From assembly GCA_002928735.1 (NCBI GenBank), contig PERL01000005.1, forward strand, positions 186,001 through 250,000: DNA of 64,000 nt, written 5' to 3'. The stretch comes from Hyphomicrobium sp. (GTDB lineage: Bacteria; Pseudomonadota; Alphaproteobacteria; Rhizobiales; Hyphomicrobiaceae). Shown here one piece after another: positions 27,649 to 36,372 of the stretch. The stretch's first letter is position 1, and each line of letters opens with the position of its first letter. A model generated the notes under the pieces. That model saw only the letters and a list, made by a program, of their open reading frames with translations. It searched no databases and was not told the DNA's origin. Position numbers and translations under genes: made by a program.

Positions 27649-28404
27649 TTACGGGCGCCAGGCGCCGGGGGGGATGTGGCCTTCGACGTAGGCGTGCTGG
27701 AGAGCGTCGAGCTGGGCCCAGAGGACATCGCATTTGAATTTGATGGCGTTGACGCAGGCTTCCTGTTCGGCGCGGGTGCGGGCGTTCTGCTTGACGAATT
27801 CGAAGGTGAAGTTGGCATCGCGCGGGGCCTGGGAGAGGCGGCGCTTGAAGTAGGCCATGACGCGGTCGTTCACGAAATCATAGTTCGCGAGCATGCCTGA
27901 GATGCGCTCCTTGTGGATGGAGGGCGCGAAGAGTTCGGTGAGCGAGGACGCGGCGGCGACGACGAGGGGCTGTTCGACGACGAAGCGGACGTAGGCTTCC
28001 ACGGCGAAGCGCGTGGCGGGGAGTGCGCCCTGCATGCTGGTGACATAGTCGCGGTCGAAGCCGAGGCAGTCGGTGAGGATCAGCCAGCGTTCGATGCCGC
28101 CTTCTTCTTCCGGCGGGGTGCCGTCGTGATCCTGGATGCGATGGATCCATTCGCGGCGCAGATCGCGATCGTGGACGCGGCTCATGAAGGCGGCGTCTTT
28201 GCGCGGGATGGCTTCCTGGTAGCAGTAGCGGTTGAGCGCCCAGGCGGCGACCTGGTCTTTGTTGAGTTTGCCGCCGTGGAGCATTTTGTGGAACGGGTGG
28301 AGATCGTGGTAGCGGGCGGGGCCAACGGCGCGCATCTGGGACTCGAAGTCCTCGATGGACCAGGGGGCTTTAACCTCTTCGAATTTGCGGACGAACTCGT
28401 TCAT
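27649..28404 (-). CDS. pqqC: Pyrroloquinoline-quinone synthase PqqC (isolated)
   Basis: Cofactor-free oxidase of 251 aa that closes the ring and performs the final eight-electron oxidation to PQQ using O2. Recognised by HPFHKMLHGGKL (36-47), NRYCYQEAIPRKDAA (58-72), RIQDHDG with His93, SSLTELFAPSIHKERI (153-168) and KFKCDVLWAQLDALQHAY; these match the known active-site segments. ATG 28404 has GGAGGAA 6 bases upstream. The pqqA, B, D and E genes are not nearby, so the pathway is split. An FNR/FixK-like box lies about 98 bp upstream of the start. Confidence 0.88.
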   Translation of the reverse strand: MNEFVRKFEEVKAPWSIEDFESQMRAVGPARYHDLHPFHKMLHGGKLNKDQVAAWALNRYCYQEAIPRKDAAFMSRVHDRDLRREWIHRIQDHDGTPPEEEGGIERWLILTDCLGFDRDYVTSMQGALPATRFAVEAYVRFVVEQPLVVAAASSLTELFAPSIHKERISGMLANYDFVNDRVMAYFKRRLSQAPRDANFTFEFVKQNARTRAEQEACVNAIKFKCDVLWAQLDALQHAYVEGHIPPGAWRP

Positions 28405-28495
28405 GGGCTTCCTCCAATGGGGAGGTTCGACGCGCCGCCGCCTCGTCCTCCAGTGTTTTGACGGGCGGACCGTGCCAGAAGCTAGGCTTAAGCGA

Positions 28496-28509
28496 TTGAC
28501 CGGGATCAA
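28496..28509. promoter_or_regulatory. FNR/FixK-type operator between pqqC and rlmN
   Basis: TTGAC-CGGG-ATCAA matches the FNR/FixK/Anr consensus TTGAT-N4-ATCAA at 9 of 10 fixed positions. It is centred about 98 bp before the pqqC start (minus strand) and 146 bp before the rlmN start (plus strand), so either gene, or both, could respond to oxygen. It is a sequence match only. Confidence 0.5.
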
Positions 28510-28648
28510 TAAGGCGGTTCACGGTTGATCACGCGTGTGTCAGGGGTGCGCGAGCGGTAAGGCGGGGCTGCGGTGCCGCGCGCTCTTTCCTGATGGGGCG
28601 GAACCGGGTAGAGAGAAGGCCGAAATTTCCCGCGATCTCCTGGATTTG

Positions 28649-29881
28649 ATGCCGATGGTTGCCGTTCACCCCACGCGCGCCGAGAGCGCTGTTTCTCCCG
28701 CGGCGGCGCTTGCTTTGAAGCTAACGCTGGCAGGGATGACGCGTGCGCAGATGGGCGCTGCATTGAAAGCGGCCGGGGTGCCGGACAAGCAGCTTCGGAT
28801 GCGCGTTAATCAGTTATGGAAGTGGATCTATATCTCGGGCGTTTCGACGTTCGAGGCGATGACGGATGTCTCGAAGGATCTGCGGGGGCGGCTGGCGGAA
28901 TTCTATACGTTGGAGCGGCCGGAGATTGTGGCCGAGCAGGTGTCGATCGACGGCACGCGGAAGTGGCTGTTGCGGTTGCCGAAGCGCGGGCATGAGGCGC
29001 GGGCGCCGGAAGTCGAGTGCGTTTATATCCCGGAAGAAGATCGCGGGACGCTGTGCATCTCCTCGCAGGTGGGGTGCACGCTGACGTGCACATTCTGCCA
29101 TACGGGCACGCAGAAGCTCGTGCGCAATCTCGAGGTGGAGGAGATCGTCGGGCAAATCCTGGTGGCGAAGGATCGCATCGGGGATTGGCCGGGGGCGACG
29201 CCGCCAGGCGATGGCGCGATGCTGCCGGTGGGCGAGCGTAAGATCACCAATATCGTGCTGATGGGCATGGGCGAGCCGCTCTATAACTTCGACAACGTGC
29301 GCGATGCGATGGACGTGGCGTCGGACGGCGAGGGGCTGTCGATGTCGAAGCGGCGGATTACGCTGTCGACGTCGGGCGTGGTGCCGGAGATCGGGCGGTG
29401 GGGCGAGGAGGCGGGGACGATGCTCGCGATTTCGCTGCACGCGGTGCGCGATGAATTGCGCGACGTGCTGGTGCCGATCAACAAAAAGTACCCAATTGCC
29501 GAGCTTTTGGAGGCGTGCCGGAATTATCCCGGCGTGTCGAACGCACGGCGGATCACGTTCGAATACGTGATGCTGAAGGGCGTCAACGATAGCTTGGCGG
29601 AAGCGCGGGAGTTGGTGCGGTTGCTGGCGGGCATTCCGGCGAAGATCAATCTCATTCCGTTCAATCCGTGGCCGGGGACGGATTACGAATGTTCGGATTG
29701 GGCGCAGATCGAGAAATTCGCGGACGTTGTGAACAAGGCTGGATATGCGAGCCCGGTGCGGACGCCGCGCGGGCGGGATATTCTGGCCGCGTGCGGGCAG
29801 CTGAAGTCGGAGAGCCAGCGGGTGCGCGCGAGCGAGCGCGTTTCGGTGCCGGCGAACGATGCGGCGGACGGCGGAGCGTGA
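28649..29881 (+). CDS. rlmN: 23S rRNA/tRNA (adenine-C2)-methyltransferase RlmN
   Basis: Radical SAM enzyme of 410 aa that methylates A2503 of 23S rRNA and A37 of some tRNAs. The cluster motif is [11 protein letters not shown]. Upstream is the N-terminal RNA-recognition domain ([23 protein letters not shown]), and downstream are [26 protein letters not shown] and [11 protein letters not shown]. The C-terminal part includes the second catalytic Cys in LAACGQL. Two starts are close, ATG 28649 and 28655; the longer frame from 28535 has no ribosome site. Confidence 0.95.
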   Translation: MPMVAVHPTRAESAVSPAAALALKLTLAGMTRAQMGAALKAAGVPDKQLRMRVNQLWKWIYISGVSTFEAMTDVSKDLRGRLAEFYTLERPEIVAEQVSIDGTRKWLLRLPKRGHEARAPEVECVYIPEEDRGTLCISSQVGCTLTCTFCHTGTQKLVRNLEVEEIVGQILVAKDRIGDWPGATPPGDGAMLPVGERKITNIVLMGMGEPLYNFDNVRDAMDVASDGEGLSMSKRRITLSTSGVVPEIGRWGEEAGTMLAISLHAVRDELRDVLVPINKKYPIAELLEACRNYPGVSNARRITFEYVMLKGVNDSLAEARELVRLLAGIPAKINLIPFNPWPGTDYECSDWAQIEKFADVVNKAGYASPVRTPRGRDILAACGQLKSESQRVRASERVSVPANDAADGGA

Positions 29882-29885
29882 GCCG

Positions 29886-30314
29886 ATGATTTTGCGCACG
29901 ATCGGGCGGCTTATTCTGGTGCCGCTCGCTTTTTGCATCGCGGCCTTGGTGGCGATTTTCGTCGCGATGATGCTGGGGCTGGAAAAGATCACCGCGGCGA
30001 TGGCCGGGCGCGAGGGCGGCGTCGAGACGGTCGAGGCGTATTGGGAGATCGCCATGCAGGGCGGATTGCTGCTGGCGGGGCTGACGGTCGTGCCGGCGGT
30101 GCTGCTCGTGATCGTCGGTGAGGTCGCGCGGATTCGTTCGTGGCTCTATTACATGGTCGGCGGCGGGCTCGCGTTGGGGCTGCTTCCGATTGCGATGGCC
30201 GGTGGGATGCCGGACGCGGCGGCGATGCCACCCGCTGCACTGTGGCAGGTGCTTGCTACGGCTGGTTTCGCAGGCGGGTTGACGTATTGGCTGCTTGCCG
30301 GGCGCACCGCCTGA
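29886..30314 (+). CDS. Four-helix membrane protein, unknown function (copy 1)
   Basis: A 142-aa protein with about four hydrophobic helices and a short loop in the middle. The last helix ends GGLTYWLLAGRTA. The neighbour at 30408 has the same length, helix number and ending, so the two are probably paralogues from a tandem duplication. ATG 29886 lies 4 bp after the rlmN stop, implying co-transcription. I recognise no family. Confidence 0.65.
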   Translation: MILRTIGRLILVPLAFCIAALVAIFVAMMLGLEKITAAMAGREGGVETVEAYWEIAMQGGLLLAGLTVVPAVLLVIVGEVARIRSWLYYMVGGGLALGLLPIAMAGGMPDAAAMPPAALWQVLATAGFAGGLTYWLLAGRTA

Positions 30315-30407
30315 CGCGTGCTTCGTTGTCCTTGATTTGATTGGCGATTGATGCCCGGCCCCCGCGTGGGCTATCGATGACCTCAGGGGACCGGGGATTG
30401 GACGATC

Positions 30408-30830
30408 ATGTTGCGGTCGGCGTTGCGCATTTTGGTGGGGTTTGCCGCCGCCTGCCTGGTGGCGGGGGCCACGCAGGTGCTGTTCGTCGTGGACCCGGCG
30501 GGGATTTTTGCGTCGCGCGAGAGTGCGGCTGCTGCGGGTTTGCTCACCGCGATGGCCGCGACGCAGGCCGCTACGTTTGCCCTGCCGTTTGCCGTCATCG
30601 CCGTCGGTGTGAGTGAGATATTCGGGCTGAGGGGGTGGCTGACGTTCACGGTGTGGGGCGTGCTCATCGCACTTTCAGCCTTTGCGACCGTGGTGGCCGG
30701 GGAGGGAGGCGACGTGAGCCTGCGCAACTCATATGCGCTGTGGGCGTTCATCGCCTCGGGTGCGGTGGCAGGTTTGACGTATTGGCTGATCGCGGGCCGC
30801 GCGGCTGGGTACCGAGCGGTTTCCGTATAA
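30408..30830 (+). CDS. Four-helix membrane protein, unknown function (copy 2)
   Basis: A 140-aa protein with four predicted helices, the last ending AGLTYWLIAGRAAGY as in copy 1. Overall identity to copy 1 appears low outside that end. The N-terminal helix is followed by a periplasmic-type loop with VDPAGIFASRES. It lies 93 bp after copy 1 on the same strand. No function can be inferred. Confidence 0.62.
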   Translation: MLRSALRILVGFAAACLVAGATQVLFVVDPAGIFASRESAAAAGLLTAMAATQAATFALPFAVIAVGVSEIFGLRGWLTFTVWGVLIALSAFATVVAGEGGDVSLRNSYALWAFIASGAVAGLTYWLIAGRAAGYRAVSV

Positions 30831-30950
30831 CGCTCTGATCTTTAGACTATTTTTTCCTCTCCCACGAAATGCCGATTGCGGGAACCTCAGGCAAGGCGTA
30901 CATGTTGCGCTGCACAACGGCCGGTTTGGACGGCTGCGCGAGGTTCCCAG

Positions 30951-31565
30951 ATGCTGACACCCGACAAGCAGATCGAGATTGCCAAGCGGGGGATGGACGC
31001 CGCATTCGGCTACACCCAGGCGGCGATCAACGCAGCCTTCGAATCTAATGCGCGCGCGCTGAAGGTCTGGAGCCATGTGGCCGAGGTGGTGCTGCCGAAA
31101 CCGGCGCCGGTTGTCGAGACCTGGGAATGGTCTGGGGCGGCCAAGCGGCCCCATTCGACGCTGCTTGCCGCCGAGCAGCAGAAGCGGACACCACAGAGCC
31201 CGTTCACGGCTTGGTCGGACATGATGCAGGCCAGCGGGCGAATCTGGTTCAAGGCGCCGCCGTCGCCCTTCGCGTGGTGGGCGTGGACGCCGCAATCGGC
31301 CGTGCCGGCGACATGGCCGTGGGCGTACGGGATGATTTCGTCGGGCGTGCCGGAAAGCGTGGCGTGGCCGATGGCGGAAGCCAATGTGGCGCTGTTGGAT
31401 GCGGCGAAGAAAACAGCGGAGGCGACGCAACCGCAGTTTCCGTCCTACCAGTCGGCGAATGGGTTTTCGGCGCAGGTTTGGATGGGATCGCCGGTGGTCA
31501 AATCCGTCGTGGCCGCATTGCCCGCGACCATGATGATGTGGCCATGGCTGAGCCGGGCGGCGTAA
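30951..31565 (+). CDS. Tryptophan-rich hypothetical protein
   Basis: A 204-aa protein with no signal peptide. An N-terminal helical stretch (MLTPDKQIEIAKRGMDAAFGYTQ, residues 1-23 region) has alternating polar and alanine residues, and the C-terminal half is rich in Trp and Pro (PFAWWAWTPQS, TWPWAYG, MMMWPWLSRAA). The N-terminal pattern FESNARALKVWSHV is reminiscent of phasins of PHB granules, but that is only a resemblance. ATG 30951 has GAGG 7 bases upstream; the frame to 30876 has no site. Confidence 0.6.
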   Translation: MLTPDKQIEIAKRGMDAAFGYTQAAINAAFESNARALKVWSHVAEVVLPKPAPVVETWEWSGAAKRPHSTLLAAEQQKRTPQSPFTAWSDMMQASGRIWFKAPPSPFAWWAWTPQSAVPATWPWAYGMISSGVPESVAWPMAEANVALLDAAKKTAEATQPQFPSYQSANGFSAQVWMGSPVVKSVVAALPATMMMWPWLSRAA

Positions 31566-31574
31566 CGCGCCCGA

Positions 31575-32558
31575 TTACTCGATCACCAATCCCGGCATGC
31601 TGAGCGGCTGTTTGGCGCCGTCAGACGGGGCGTCGGACGCAACCTGCTCGGCGGGCGGCGTTACGGCCTGCGGCGCGTCCGAACGCGGCGCTTCGGCGGG
31701 CGGCGGCAGAAACGGAACCGCCGGGCGTACCGGCATCATCGGCTTTTCAGCTTGTGGCGGAGCGGCCGCCGTTGTGGCGGGCGGCGCGCTTTCCGTCGCT
31801 GGAGGTGCTTCAACCTTTGCCGGGGCGGGTGCCGCCGCTGGTGCGGGCTCAAGCACTGGAGCTGCCGGGGCCGTTTCGACTTTTGCTTCTTTCGCCGGTT
31901 CGGGTGCGGGTTCCGGTTTGGGCTCGGCCTTGGCCTCTGCTTTCGCCGGTACCGGCGATCCGGTCACGGCGGCGGCCGGCTTTTCGGGCTTCGGCTTCGG
32001 TTTGGCGGCGACGGGCTTGGGCTTCTTGTCCTTCTCTGGCGCGAACACCTTGCGTTCGGCGCAGCGGGCCGGCGTCAGCTTCCCGTCGGGCGTCGGCATT
32101 TCGGCAACCCAGGCGCATGACTTCAATGTGCGGCATCCGTCTTCGGCCTGCTCCTCGCATTTTTGGGGAAGGGCTGCCGTTTTCTTGGCGTCCGGTTTGG
32201 CCGGCTTGACCGGCGCGGCGGGGGCAGCCGCTGCCGCGGGCTTTGCAGGCGTTACAGTGGGCGGCGTTTCGGTGGTGAGCCAGGGGAGGTTTTCGGTGGC
32301 TCCGGCGGCCGCTGACGGGGTGGCGTTGGCACCGGTCGTTGCGGGCGGGGCGGCCGGGGTTACGGTTGCAGGCTTGGCCGCTTCGGCGGCTTTGACGGGT
32401 TTGACCGGCTCTTCGGGTCCCCACGGCGCCTGAGCGGATGCTGTGCCGGATCCAACCGTCAGTGCGACGGCGAGAAGCGACCAAAGTGCGGACTTGGTCG
32501 TGGACTTGGTTACGGACTGGGACTTCGCCAAAGGCGGATGTTTTTTGCCATCCCGCAT
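31575..32558 (-). CDS. Secreted Ala/Pro/Lys-rich protein
   Basis: A 327-aa protein with signal peptide (cleavage near GTASAQA). Long Pro/Ala/Lys linkers flank a small cysteine cluster of about 45 residues (CEEQAEDGCRTLKSCAW and PDGKLTPARC), the only likely folded part. The linkers resemble TonB- or wall-spanning sequences. ATG 32558 has GGAG 8 bases upstream. Function unknown. It converges on the Trp-rich gene (9 bp between stops). Confidence 0.62.
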   Translation of the reverse strand: MRDGKKHPPLAKSQSVTKSTTKSALWSLLAVALTVGSGTASAQAPWGPEEPVKPVKAAEAAKPATVTPAAPPATTGANATPSAAAGATENLPWLTTETPPTVTPAKPAAAAAPAAPVKPAKPDAKKTAALPQKCEEQAEDGCRTLKSCAWVAEMPTPDGKLTPARCAERKVFAPEKDKKPKPVAAKPKPKPEKPAAAVTGSPVPAKAEAKAEPKPEPAPEPAKEAKVETAPAAPVLEPAPAAAPAPAKVEAPPATESAPPATTAAAPPQAEKPMMPVRPAVPFLPPPAEAPRSDAPQAVTPPAEQVASDAPSDGAKQPLSMPGLVIE

Positions 32559-32759
32559 GCCCGTCTCCCCGTGGTTGTGGTTCTTTTATTGCTGCCAGAC
32601 ATAGCGGAAAGCTCGGGGCAGCAATCGGGCAAAGTGACTTTTTCCTCAGCACTTCGGCTATTCGAGATGCGAAAGCCGTTGAGAATTGCAGCGGCGACAC
32701 AGTTCGCTGCGGCGCACAATGCGCCGCGGGCTGGTCGGGCGCTAATTCGAGATGCCGCC

Positions 32760-32787
32760 TTGATGTGTCATCCGCGCCGCCTATAGT
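32760..32787 (+). promoter_or_regulatory. Putative sigma-70 promoter of argG
   Basis: TTGATG and TATAGT are separated by 16 bp, ending about 51 bp before the argG start. The match to the housekeeping consensus is good on both hexamers, but unsupported by other data. Confidence 0.4.
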
Positions 32788-32838
32788 GCGCGCGCTTTCT
32801 CCTCCCCTCCTCACACAATTCACTGACAGGACAAGACG

Positions 32839-34086
32839 ATGGCCGCAGCGGCAGGCACCACAGGCAAGGCATCCGGCGTGAAGAAGGTCGTGCTGGCCTA
32901 TTCGGGTGGGCTCGATACCTCCATCATTCTGAAATGGCTGCAGGAAACGTACGGCTGTGAGGTCATCACGTTTACCGCCGATCTGGGTCAGGGCGAGGAA
33001 TTGGAGCCGGCGCGGGCGAAGGCGCTGATGCTCGGCATCAAGGCTGAAAACATCTTCATCGAGGACCTGCGCGAGGAGTTCGTGCGGGACTACGTGTTCC
33101 CGATGTTTAGAGCCAACGCGGTCTATGAGGGCGTCTACCTGCTCGGCACCTCGATCGCGCGGCCGCTGATCGCCAAGAAGCAGATCGAGATTGCGCGAAA
33201 GATGGGCGCGGACGCGGTTTGCCATGGCGCGACGGGCAAGGGCAACGATCAGGTGCGGTTCGAGCTTGGCTATTACGCGCTGGAGCCCAGCATCAAGATC
33301 ATCGCGCCTTGGCGGGAGTGGTCGTTTAAGGGCCGCGACGACTTGATCGAGTTCGCGCGGACGCATCAGATCCCCGTCGCCAAGGACAAGGAAGGCGAGT
33401 CGCCGTTCTCGGTGGATGCGAACCTGTTGCACTCGTCGTCCGAGGGCAAGGTGTTGGAAGATCCCAACACGAAGCCGCCAGAGATCGTTTATCAGCGCAC
33501 GATTTCGCCGATGGACGCACCTGACAAAGTGACGACCATTCGCATCGGCTTCAAGAAGGGCGATGCTGTTTCGATCGATGGAAAGGCGCTGTCGCCGGCG
33601 ACGCTGTTGAAGGCGCTCAACGATCTTGGGCGCGACAACGGCATCGGGCGGATCGATCTCGTCGAGAACCGGTTTGTCGGCATGAAGTCGCGCGGGGTCT
33701 ATGAGACGCCGGGTGGGACGATCCTTTTGGCGGCGCACCGGGCGATCGAGAGCCTGACGCTCGATCGCGGTGCAGGGCACCTCAAGGACGAGCTGATGCC
33801 GCGTTACGCTGAACTGATCTACAACGGCTTTTGGTTCTCGCCCGAGCGGGAGATGTTGCAGGCGGCCATCGACAAGAGCCAGGAGCATGTCGAGGGCGAG
33901 GTGACGCTGGAACTCTACAAGGGCAACGTGATCGTGACGGGCCGGAAGAGCGAGAAGTCGCTCTATTCCTCGACTTTGGTGACCTTTGAAGACGACAAGG
34001 GGGCCTATGATCAGAAGGATGCCCAGGGCTTCATAAAACTCAACGCGCTGCGGCTTCGGACGCTGGGCAAGCGGAACAAAGGCTGA
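32839..34086 (+). CDS. argG: Argininosuccinate synthase
   Basis: A 415-aa ATP-dependent enzyme that joins citrulline and aspartate in arginine synthesis. The P-loop-type [15 protein letters not shown] is at residues 19-33, and the synthetase blocks [14 protein letters not shown] and [22 protein letters not shown] (near residues 130 and 190) are intact. ATG 32839 has AGGACAAG upstream. A probable promoter lies about 51 bp before it. Single gene, no argH beside it. Confidence 0.96.
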   Translation: MAAAAGTTGKASGVKKVVLAYSGGLDTSIILKWLQETYGCEVITFTADLGQGEELEPARAKALMLGIKAENIFIEDLREEFVRDYVFPMFRANAVYEGVYLLGTSIARPLIAKKQIEIARKMGADAVCHGATGKGNDQVRFELGYYALEPSIKIIAPWREWSFKGRDDLIEFARTHQIPVAKDKEGESPFSVDANLLHSSSEGKVLEDPNTKPPEIVYQRTISPMDAPDKVTTIRIGFKKGDAVSIDGKALSPATLLKALNDLGRDNGIGRIDLVENRFVGMKSRGVYETPGGTILLAAHRAIESLTLDRGAGHLKDELMPRYAELIYNGFWFSPEREMLQAAIDKSQEHVEGEVTLELYKGNVIVTGRKSEKSLYSSTLVTFEDDKGAYDQKDAQGFIKLNALRLRTLGKRNKG

Positions 34087-34263
34087 GGCCGGGCGGAACG
34101 GGATGTCGCGTGTCACATCCGGGCCACAGGCTCGCGTCGGCTTGAGCTGGGGGCGTAGAAAGTAAACCGGCGTTCACCATCTCATTGTAGAACGGTTGGG
34201 ATTGTCGGGCGGTGTCATGTGCGCGTTCGCCCAGGCTTGGCTTTTGACTGGATACCGCCGCTG

Positions 34264-35052
34264 ATGCTTCGCTCGATTTCGCGCCTTGTTGTTGCTGCCG
34301 CCGCTGGAGTGGTTCTGGTCTCGCCGGCTGGAGCCACGGACCTGTTCGGAAGCGGGCCGCTGGAATTGCAGGCGGGCGGCATGGTGCTGGTGGCGCCGAA
34401 GTACGAGGGCTCGAAGGACTATCAGGTGTTCGGCGTGCCGCTGGTGGCGCCGGCCGGGTCGAACGAGTTCGGGTTCATCCAGTTTCGTGGACCGGAAGAC
34501 ATTCGGTTGCGGGTGATCAATTTCAACGGCTTCGAGGCCGGTCCGCTGACGGGCTGGCGGTTTGACCGCGAGGAAGATGATTCCACGCGGCTGACGGGGC
34601 TTGGCGATGTCGATGGCGGCGTCGTGTTCGGCGGCTACGCGGCTTACCGGTTTGGGGCATTCACACCCTTCGTCTCGTACAGCCATCAGGTGACGGGCGA
34701 CGAGACGGGCGGGCTGCTGCGGTTTGGCGCGGAAGCGCCGGTCTCGATCATCGGCGGCGTCAAGATGACGGGGCAGATCGGCGCGACCTGGGCCGATGAC
34801 GATTACATGGACGCCTTTTTTTCCGTGCGCACGGCGACGCTACTTCTGCCGGTCTATGATGCGGAATCGGGTATCAAGGATGTTTACATCGGTCTCAACG
34901 CGGACGTGCCGCTCAGCAGCCAGTGGAACTTGAAGCTGATCGGCCAGTATTCGCGGCTTGTGGGCGATGCAGCCGATAGCCCGATCGTGGAAAGCGAAGA
35001 TCAGTTCTTCGGCGGGCTTGGGCTGACGTACAAGTTCACGATCGATCGCTGA
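34264..35052 (+). CDS. MipA/OmpV-family outer-membrane protein
   Basis: A 262-aa beta-barrel with signal peptide (to SPAGA). The mature part starts with GSGPLELQAGGMVLVAPKYEGSKDY, the OmpV opening, and contains alternating beta-strand segments ending YKFTIDR. MipA in E. coli is a scaffold for murein hydrolases, but most members are only known as outer-membrane proteins. ATG 34264 was chosen over the longer frame from 34219. The 3' end overlaps the convergent EpsI-like gene by 17 bp. Confidence 0.83.
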   Translation: MLRSISRLVVAAAAGVVLVSPAGATDLFGSGPLELQAGGMVLVAPKYEGSKDYQVFGVPLVAPAGSNEFGFIQFRGPEDIRLRVINFNGFEAGPLTGWRFDREEDDSTRLTGLGDVDGGVVFGGYAAYRFGAFTPFVSYSHQVTGDETGGLLRFGAEAPVSIIGGVKMTGQIGATWADDDYMDAFFSVRTATLLLPVYDAESGIKDVYIGLNADVPLSSQWNLKLIGQYSRLVGDAADSPIVESEDQFFGGLGLTYKFTIDR

Positions 35053-35572
35053 TCGGATACTCGGGCTCAGCAATCACGATGCTCCACCATGGGCCTGTTG
35101 AGCGGCCCAGCAGCGCATCCCAGTACCATTGAGAGATGTCGGACCACGCGGCGCCTTTGCCGTCGCGCAGGCCCTCGCACACGGTGTGGCGGGTATCGCC
35201 TTTGTGCGCGCTGAAGCAGCCGAGCGGCTGGCCGTTGGCGTCGCGGCGGAGCGGCAGCGGTTCGACTGAGAAGCCGAGGCCTTGGTAGCAGTCGCTGGCG
35301 GGGTGGAGGCGGCGCGTGGCGGTCGTGACGTGACGGAGAATGATTTCGCGGTGGCCGTCGGTGAAGCGGCCGATGTGGCCGGGGAAGCCGTCGGCGAAGG
35401 ATTGTTCGCGGGCGGTGAGGGGGAGTTGCGTGAGGGGGCGGCCATCGTGGGTTGCGGGCCAGCCGGGGAAGGCTGTGGCCGTTGGGGCGGATTGGCTTGT
35501 TGCCATGAGCGGGGCTGTGGCGCTGGCGAGGGCGGCGATGACGACGACTGCGCGATGACTAAGGGTGATCAT
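35036..35572 (-). CDS. EpsI-like exosortase-associated periplasmic protein
   Basis: A 178-aa protein with an N-terminal signal segment (to about residue 28). The block HPASDCYQGLGF (90-101) and the tail QWYWDALLG/WWSIVIAE resemble EpsI-type (DUF3485) proteins that are fused to or encoded beside exosortases. Four cysteines (95, 119, 132 and others nearby) may form disulfides. It overlaps the exosortase gene by 4 bp (ATGA), so the two are coupled. In this locus it probably helps the sortase handle its one substrate; its own activity is unknown. Confidence 0.68.
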   Translation of the reverse strand: MITLSHRAVVVIAALASATAPLMATSQSAPTATAFPGWPATHDGRPLTQLPLTAREQSFADGFPGHIGRFTDGHREIILRHVTTATRRLHPASDCYQGLGFSVEPLPLRRDANGQPLGCFSAHKGDTRHTVCEGLRDGKGAAWSDISQWYWDALLGRSTGPWWSIVIAEPEYPISDRS

Positions 35573-36372
35573 GGCAGGGCTCGGGTGGGGGCGATGAACC
35601 AGGGATTGCGGAGGCAGGCGGCAAGGAGTAGCGCCGCGAGAACGAATGCGGCGAGGCCGACGGCTTCGTGCAGCCAGGGCGGTTCGGTCGCCCCCAGCAT
35701 GGTCGTGGCGTAGAGCAGGCTTGCAACGCGGAGCGCGTTGGCGGCGATGGCAACGGTGAGTGTGAGCAGCAGCGCAAGGCTCAGCTTGGCGAGAGACAGG
35801 CGCGCAATGAGCGCTGCCATGAGCGTGACGAGGACCAGCGCCCAGAGCATGGCGATGCCGCTGCAGGGGGCGTCGAACTGGGCGGTCTGGCCGGCGACAG
35901 TGACATAGGTGCCGTCGCGCGTGATGGGAACGCCTTGCAGGTTGAGAAGGGCCACGGTGAGCGTGGCGGAGACGACGCGCAGGGGATAACCGAAGACGAA
36001 TTGCAGCGAGGGGAGGACGGGCATCGCGAGGGCGATGAGACCCCAGAAGGCTGCGGGCGGGGCTGCGTCGTGCGCGGCGCGGTAGAGGATATAAGCCAGA
36101 AGCGTTGTGGCGAGTGCGCTTTGGATGATGGACGGGGCCTGTACGAGGGTGAGGACGGCGTGGAGTGCCAGCATGGCGGCCGGCGGAGTGGGATCGATGC
36201 GAGAGGCCGGCGTGTGTCGGCGCAGGCGTGGCATCGTGAGTGCGCCGAGCAGAACGAATGTGAAGAGGAGCGAGAGGCCTTCTTCGGGCGATTGCGTGAG
36301 GCGATGGATGGTCCAGCGCCAGCTGTCCCAGCAGGCGACCAGCGCGATTGCCGCGAGAGGGAGGGGATGCAT
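35569..36372 (-). CDS. Exosortase (PEP-CTERM sorting transpeptidase)
   Basis: A 267-aa polytopic inner-membrane enzyme with about eight helices. The exosortase/archaeosortase triad is visible: Cys170 in DAPCSGIAMLWAL, Arg215 in ANALRVASLLY, and His235 in WLHEAVGLAAF. These enzymes cleave C-terminal PEP-CTERM tails and are thought to attach the protein to a lipid or glycan. The ATG overlaps the stop of the PEP-CTERM protein gene by 1 base. No lettered Xrt subfamily can be assigned from the sequence alone. Confidence 0.88.
   Translation of the reverse strand: MHPLPLAAIALVACWDSWRWTIHRLTQSPEEGLSLLFTFVLLGALTMPRLRRHTPASRIDPTPPAAMLALHAVLTLVQAPSIIQSALATTLLAYILYRAAHDAAPPAAFWGLIALAMPVLPSLQFVFGYPLRVVSATLTVALLNLQGVPITRDGTYVTVAGQTAQFDAPCSGIAMLWALVLVTLMAALIARLSLAKLSLALLLTLTVAIAANALRVASLLYATTMLGATEPPWLHEAVGLAAFVLAALLLAACLRNPWFIAPTRALP

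Noticed and set aside
32438-34116. Long minus-strand frame opposite argG (part of 31849-34116)
   Set aside because: It is the mirror of argG, rich in Arg/His/Pro, and has no start site or family signature.
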